Shown piece after piece: positions 22,281-25,513 of a stretch of DNA of 25,513 nucleotides. The stretch is from SMBSF63 sp034003545 (GTDB lineage Bacteria; Chloroflexota; Anaerolineae; Anaerolineales; Anaerolineaceae), in NCBI GenBank assembly GCA_964447155.1, contig CAYURM010000045.1:1-25513 (forward strand). Reading direction: 5' to 3'. The notes under the pieces were generated by a model. That model did not search any database, was not told the origin of the DNA, and saw only the letters and a list, made by a program, of their open reading frames with translations. Each line of letters begins with the position of its first letter. Position 1 is the stretch's first letter. The position numbers were made by a program, and so were the translations under genes.

Positions 22281-24025
22281 CAGAATACAATGTGTACCAG
22301 AATGGGGAATACATCGGTTATCTGGTCGGCGGTTCACTGAAGGACAGTCTGCGTGTGCGTCTGACCGTCCCGCCCCAGCAGGTGCAGGAGGGCGGTTTTG
22401 TGGTCATCGAGAGCGGCGAATGGCAGTTCTACGGTCTGGTGACCGACCTGCAATTGGGTGCTACCGACCCGCGCTTTGCTGATGAGCAGAGCGAAGAACG
22501 CCTGCCGGCTGGTCTGGCGCGCCTGCTGCATGGGCAGACCTTATTCACCAATCTGGAAGTCCTGCCGGCCCTGATGATTGACCGCGGTCCGCAGCCGGAA
22601 CTGATCGCACAGATTGGCCCGGCACGCTACCAGCAGCTGGTGGATGCCTGGAATCGCGAGCATGAAAATGCGAACCCGCATCCTATCCCGGTCAAGACGG
22701 TGCCTTCTCACCATGCGCGCGTGCGCCTGGCCCAGGCCGGAGATGTGGCCGAGATCTTCGGCGACGAGAACCAGGAAGGCTACTTCCGTATCGGTTACAC
22801 CCGCGAGCAGGGGCATCCCATATGTATTGACTTGAAGAAATTTGTGCAGCGTTCCGCGGGCATTTTCGGTGCGACGGGTACAGGTAAATCCTTCCTGACG
22901 CGCATCATCCTGGCCGGGTTGATCGATTACAACAAATCCTCGATTCTCGTTTTTGACATGCACAACGAGTATGGCTTTGACGATACCGCCTCGGATACCA
23001 ACCAGCGCGTGGTCGGACTGAAGACCAAATTCCAATCCCGGGTGCGCGTGGTCGGCCTGGGGCGCGGCACCAACATCCGCAGTCAGACGCCGGACTTTCA
23101 TCTGGAGATTGCCGAGAAGGACATCCAGCCGGAAGATATTGAGATGTTAAGCCGCGAGCTGAACCTGAAAGAAACCACCCCGACCACCCTGGATGCGCTG
23201 CGTTATTCGCTGGGTGGGGGCAACTGGTATCATGCGTTCAAAAAAATGGAAGTCGGCACGATGGTGGAGACCGATGACGGCAAGCGTGTGCCCGCGCCGG
23301 GCAGCGTGGCTGCCTGGGCGAATGCGCATGGGGTTAACGTGACGGCTGCTGAAGCCCTGCACAGCAAGCTGGGACGGCTCTTCAACCGGCCGTATATCAA
23401 TGAAGACCCTGCCTCCGATGGATTGAAGGAGATCATCAAGGCGTTGGAAGCCGGGCAGCATGTCATTCTTTCCTTTGGTAATTTTGAGTCGGATCTGGAT
23501 TATTTATTGGTAACCAACCTGCTCACCCGCCGTATCCGCGCCCGCTGGGAGAAGACCACCAACGACTACCGCACCCACGGCGAGAAAGAACCGCGCCCGC
23601 TGGTGATCGTGGTCGAGGAAGCGCACAAACTGCTCAATCGTGAGATGGCTTCGCAAACGACTTTCAGCACCATCGCCCGCGAGATGCGCAAGTATTATGT
23701 CACATTGCTGATTATCGACCAGCGCCCGTCGCAGATCTATGACGAGGTCATGTCGCAGCTTGGCACGCGCATCTCCGGCTGGCTGGGCGACGATGCCGAT
23801 ACCCATGCGGTGCTTTCCGGTCTGGCCGGGCGCGATGCCCTGCGCGGCATGCTGGCCCGTTTGCAGCCCAAGGAAGAGGTGCTGCTGTTGGGCTGGGGCG
23901 TGCCGATGCCGATTCCGCTGAAATCCCGGCGCTATGATGACCGCTTCTGGCAGGAACTGCTCGGTAAAAAAGCAGGCGGCGGTAAACGCAGCAATGACGA
24001 GATTTTGAGCGATTTTGGATTCTGA
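22277..24025 (+). CDS. herA: HerA-type hexameric DNA translocase ATPase
   Basis: The product is 582 residues. The N-terminal HAS-barrel (about 1-110) is followed by a FtsK/HerA RecA-like ATPase. Walker A is GATGTGKS (198-205). DMHNEYG (227-233) is a typical HerA block. Walker B is LVIVVEEAHK (442-451, with the Glu pair EE), and IIDQRPSQIYDEVMSQLGTR follows as a sensor/arginine-finger region. HerA is a DNA pump that assembles with NurA. AGGGAGG lies before ATG 22277. It is the third gene of the coupled operon, and the msrA start follows 48 bases later behind its own extended -10. Confidence 0.93.
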   Translation: MTEYNVYQNGEYIGYLVGGSLKDSLRVRLTVPPQQVQEGGFVVIESGEWQFYGLVTDLQLGATDPRFADEQSEERLPAGLARLLHGQTLFTNLEVLPALMIDRGPQPELIAQIGPARYQQLVDAWNREHENANPHPIPVKTVPSHHARVRLAQAGDVAEIFGDENQEGYFRIGYTREQGHPICIDLKKFVQRSAGIFGATGTGKSFLTRIILAGLIDYNKSSILVFDMHNEYGFDDTASDTNQRVVGLKTKFQSRVRVVGLGRGTNIRSQTPDFHLEIAEKDIQPEDIEMLSRELNLKETTPTTLDALRYSLGGGNWYHAFKKMEVGTMVETDDGKRVPAPGSVAAWANAHGVNVTAAEALHSKLGRLFNRPYINEDPASDGLKEIIKALEAGQHVILSFGNFESDLDYLLVTNLLTRRIRARWEKTTNDYRTHGEKEPRPLVIVVEEAHKLLNREMASQTTFSTIAREMRKYYVTLLIIDQRPSQIYDEVMSQLGTRISGWLGDDADTHAVLSGLAGRDALRGMLARLQPKEEVLLLGWGVPMPIPLKSRRYDDRFWQELLGKKAGGGKRSNDEILSDFGF

Positions 24026-24031
24026 TACAAT
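24023..24031 (+). promoter_or_regulatory. Extended -10 promoter candidate for msrA
   Basis: TGATACAAT overlaps the herA stop. An AGAGGT Shine-Dalgarno at 24061-24066 then lies seven bases before the msrA ATG. Confidence 0.5.
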
Positions 24032-24073
24032 ATCCTTACTTATTCGTATACGCGTTCAATAGAGGTAGAAAAA

Positions 24074-24835
24074 ATGAAAACACGAACAAAATGGGTCTTT
24101 CCGATCCTGTTGGCAGGGATGTTGGTTCTGTCCGCTTGCCAGCCTGCCAGTCAGGCGATGGAAAGCAGCACTCCAGCAGAAAATAACCAGAAACAGGAGA
24201 TTCCGGCCATCGACCAGATCCAGCCGGATGATTTTGCTACGGCAACTTTTTCGATGGGCTGATTCTGGGGCCCTGACTCCCAGTTCGGGAGCATCCCCGG
24301 CGTGATCCGCACCCGTGTTGGCTATGCAGGCGGCGATCGTCAAGACCCCACTTACAGCAGGATTGGCGACCATGCCGAAACGATCCAGATTGATTATGAC
24401 ACGGCGGTGATTTCCTATGAGGAGCTGCTGGCGATGTTCTGGAGTGGGCATACACCCATCAGCCCTTCGTCTTCACGCCAGTACGCTTCGATCATTCATT
24501 ATGCTACGGATGAACAAAGGCTTCTGGCCGAGCAAAGCTTGCAAGCGCAGGAAAAAGTGCTGGACAGAAAAGTCTATACCGAGATCATTCCTTTGGGCAC
24601 GTTTACCCTGGCGGAAGACTACCATCAGAAATATTACTTGCAGAATCAGCCTGCTTTGATGGGCGAATTCTCGGCGATGTATCCAGATATGGCTGGTTTC
24701 ATTAACTCAACCGCTGCCGCGCGGGCCAATGGCTACGTGGGGCGTAATGGTTCATTGCAAAATTTGCAAGCAGAGATTGACCTGCTGGGGTTGTCGGAGG
24801 AAGGGCAGGGAGCATTGTTGCGGTATTTTAAGTAA
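24074..24835 (+). CDS. msrA: Peptide-methionine (S)-S-oxide reductase, lipoprotein, selenocysteine at residue 63 (TGA)
   Basis: Read through TGA 24260-24262 as selenocysteine, the product is 253 residues. A lipoprotein signal (MKTRTKWVFPILLAGMLVLS, AC22) gives an exported, lipid-anchored enzyme. The MsrA active-site motif GCFWG reads G-U-FWG, with Sec63 replacing the catalytic Cys. Downstream MsrA blocks are intact: RTRVGYAGG, GDHAE (the conserved Glu), ISYEELLAMFW, RQYASIIHY and AEDYHQKYY. The enzyme reduces methionine-S-sulfoxide. No cysteine occurs after Sec63, so there is no resolving Cys; an external reductant would be needed. The segment usually reading GND...Q is shortened (SPSSSRQY), so the usual Asp is missing. 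The product is larger than cytoplasmic MsrA because of the signal, linker and C-terminal extension. A pseudogene with a Cys-to-stop change is the alternative. Confidence 0.85.
24260..24300 (+). promoter_or_regulatory. Bacterial SECIS-like element after the in-frame TGA
   Basis: After TGA (24260-24262), an outer stem CTGGGG/CCCCGG (24265-24270 with 24295-24300, one G-U) encloses an internal loop. An apical stem CTCCC/GGGAG follows (24277-24281 with 24287-24291) with the loop AGUUC, which has a G at its second position. The loop begins 20 bases after the TGA, within the range described for bacterial SECIS elements recognised by SelB. All bases are inside the coding frame, as expected in bacteria. 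Confidence 0.7.
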
Positions 24836-24885
24836 CGTTGTTCCCTTTTGGTTTTTGCATATTCATAGCATTCACAATATAATCC

Positions 24886-24922
24886 AACCGCACACCAGGC
24901 TTGTCGAGGTGTGCGGTTTTCT
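24886..24922 (+). terminator. Terminator of msrA
   Basis: An 11-bp perfect stem (24886-24896 with 24908-24918) has an 11-nt loop and is followed by TTCTT. It lies 50 bases after the msrA stop. Confidence 0.85.
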
Positions 24923-24932
24923 TAAAGAAGAG

Positions 24933-24965
24933 CCTCCCCTGTTTTTTATTGGAAAACTGGGGAGG
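24933..24965 (-). terminator. Hairpin terminating the 37-residue ORF (minus strand)
   Basis: CCTCCCC (24933-24939) pairs with GGGGAGG (24959-24965), continued inside by TTTT/AAAA across a 2x2 mismatch. On the minus strand the tail is CTCTTCTTTAAG. It lies 44 bases after the TAA of the small gene. Confidence 0.55.
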
Positions 24966-25009
24966 ACAGTATGGTTTTTCTGCTTCAAAAAACCTGGTAA
25001 GTATGGATA

Positions 25010-25123
25010 TTACGAACGACGGAAAAAGTTCCACCAATTACGAAAACCCAATTGTTGCTCGTTTTCGAGTTTTAATCGCCATTCCGATGCGGCGATTGCA
25101 TTGATGATCTGAATTTCAGACAT
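25010..25123 (-). CDS. 37-residue small protein or leader peptide, unknown
   Basis: The ATG is the complement of 25121-25123 and the TAA that of 25010-25012. A full Shine-Dalgarno (GGAGG) lies seven bases before the start. The product begins MSEIQIINAIAASEWRLKLE and ends RNWWNFFRRS. The first half can form an amphipathic helix; the end is rich in aromatic residues and Arg. There is no membrane helix or cysteine. It sits directly behind a MerR-type promoter (25161-25191) and ends before a hairpin, so it is a complete small transcription unit. I do not recognise a family. It could be a small effector protein or regulatory peptide. Confidence 0.6.
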   Translation of the reverse strand: MSEIQIINAIAASEWRLKLENEQQLGFRNWWNFFRRS

Positions 25124-25160
25124 GATTTACCTCCAATCTTAACTCGGTTACAACGCTTTT

Positions 25161-25191
25161 ATTCTGCACCCTGGAGTGGGCTCCAAGTCAA
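25161..25191 (-). promoter_or_regulatory. MerR-type promoter/operator with a 19-bp spacer
   Basis: On the minus strand TTGACT (25186-25191) and CAGAAT (25161-25166) are 19 bases apart. The spacer carries a dyad, CCTGGAG-N4-CTCCAAG on the + strand (25170-25187). A long spacer with a central dyad between -35 and -10 is the hallmark of promoters remodelled by MerR-family activators. The CTTGGAG half-sites resemble those described for the AdhR/NmlR branch. No merR gene is in the window. The transcript would start near 25155 and run into the 37-residue ORF. Confidence 0.65.
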
Positions 25192-25380
25192 GTGGCCGCA
25201 TGGCCTATTTTTTTTTGCTGGATTTGACTTTTGAGGAATAAGCGCAGGCGGATCACTGCCGCAACACATTTTGCTTTGCTTGTTCCCATATTACTGAGCA
25301 GTCCAGGCTGCTCTTTCTTACTTTCTTTTATATCCGGTTTGTGAGAGGGAAGCCGTTTTTCGAGGTTCTGCTACAAATTT

Positions 25381-25513
25381 GGCGAGGCGTTGAGCAAAAC
25401 ACTGAATACCGTGCCTCGCCCCTACGGTAGGCGGAAGAGGCTAATAAACCACCTCACGACTTAGAACCTATCCGAAAATTAAATTAAGAACGATTTGAGC
25501 GCAAGCCAAATGG
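25381..25513. repeat. Dispersed palindrome and possible IS end at the right edge
   Basis: GGCGAGGC (25381-25388) and GCCTCGCC (25413-25420) form an inverted repeat ending in GCCCCTAC, akin to the one at 11257. Further right, GAACCTATCCGAAAATTAA (about 25464-25482) resembles insertion-sequence termini. On the minus strand a short frame reads toward it and ends LALKSFLI-stop, as a transposase C-terminus might. The window stops before this can be confirmed. The stretch 25192-25380 shows only AT-rich, T-rich sequence and no gene. Confidence 0.35.

Noticed and set aside
20431..24025. HerA as part of an anti-phage system (HerA with Sir2 or DUF4297)
   Set aside because: The partner has clear NurA motifs (DGSQ, LTDGPL) and no defence effector domain is seen, so DNA end processing is the simpler reading.
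24260..24262. msrA as a pseudogene broken by a stop codon, with a second gene starting at GTG 24302
   Set aside because: The stop sits on the catalytic codon itself, the frame is otherwise intact, no Shine-Dalgarno precedes 24302, and that shorter product would lack the active site. A SECIS-like structure follows.

Overview
The window most resembles a chromosomal segment of an anaerobic Chloroflexota bacterium, probably Anaerolineae. The grounds are a ferredoxin-dependent 2-oxoacid oxidoreductase operon, a NurA/HerA operon, Pro/Thr-rich lipoproteins with a clean lipobox, a PadR/DUF5320 pair, many short dispersed palindromes and a selenoprotein-type msrA. The taxonomic placement is an inference from gene style; no rRNA gene is present.

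Layout. 1-1230: a 42-residue membrane protein gene (-) and a membrane-anchored lytic transglycosylase (-), separated by a structured, MITE-like stretch. 1624-5651: dnaE (+), closed by a strong terminator. 5794-6562: a near-consensus promoter, then padR and a DUF5320-type small protein (+), ending in a bidirectional terminator. 6629-6714: tandem 23-bp repeats. 6721-8791: greA-lysS operon (-), with a near-consensus promoter and a possible leader attenuator upstream of greA. 9078-10115: NAD-dependent epimerase (-). 10116-10697: remnant-like sequence and REP-like hairpins. 10698-11159: hypothetical membrane-anchored protein (+). 11300-14007: a four-gene 2-oxoacid:ferredoxin oxidoreductase operon, delta-alpha-beta-gamma (-). 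14506-17461: a NicO-type metal transporter fused to a TolB-like propeller, then a DUF1232-like membrane protein (+). 17617-19438: two paralogous lipoproteins (+). 19614-20288: multi-pass membrane protein (-). 20431-24025: translationally coupled nurA, a small HAS-barrel-like gene, and herA (+). 24074-24835: msrA (+). 25010-25123: a 37-residue ORF (-) behind a MerR-type operator/promoter. The right edge holds a possible IS end.

The most notable locus is msrA. Its catalytic cysteine codon is TGA (24260-24262) inside the otherwise intact GCFWG motif. The frame stays open on both sides, and a two-part stem-loop with the geometry of a bacterial SECIS element lies just downstream. The product would be an exported lipoprotein selenoenzyme with no resolving cysteine, repairing methionine-S-sulfoxide outside the cytoplasm. 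No selenocysteine machinery (selA, selB, selC, selD) lies in the window, so this must be confirmed elsewhere in the genome.

Other points for a second look are a separate HAS-barrel-like protein translated between NurA and HerA, a GraL-like greA leader, a MerR-type 19-bp-spacer promoter in front of a very small ORF, and a nickel/cobalt-type transporter carrying an EF-hand-like loop and a beta-propeller in one chain.
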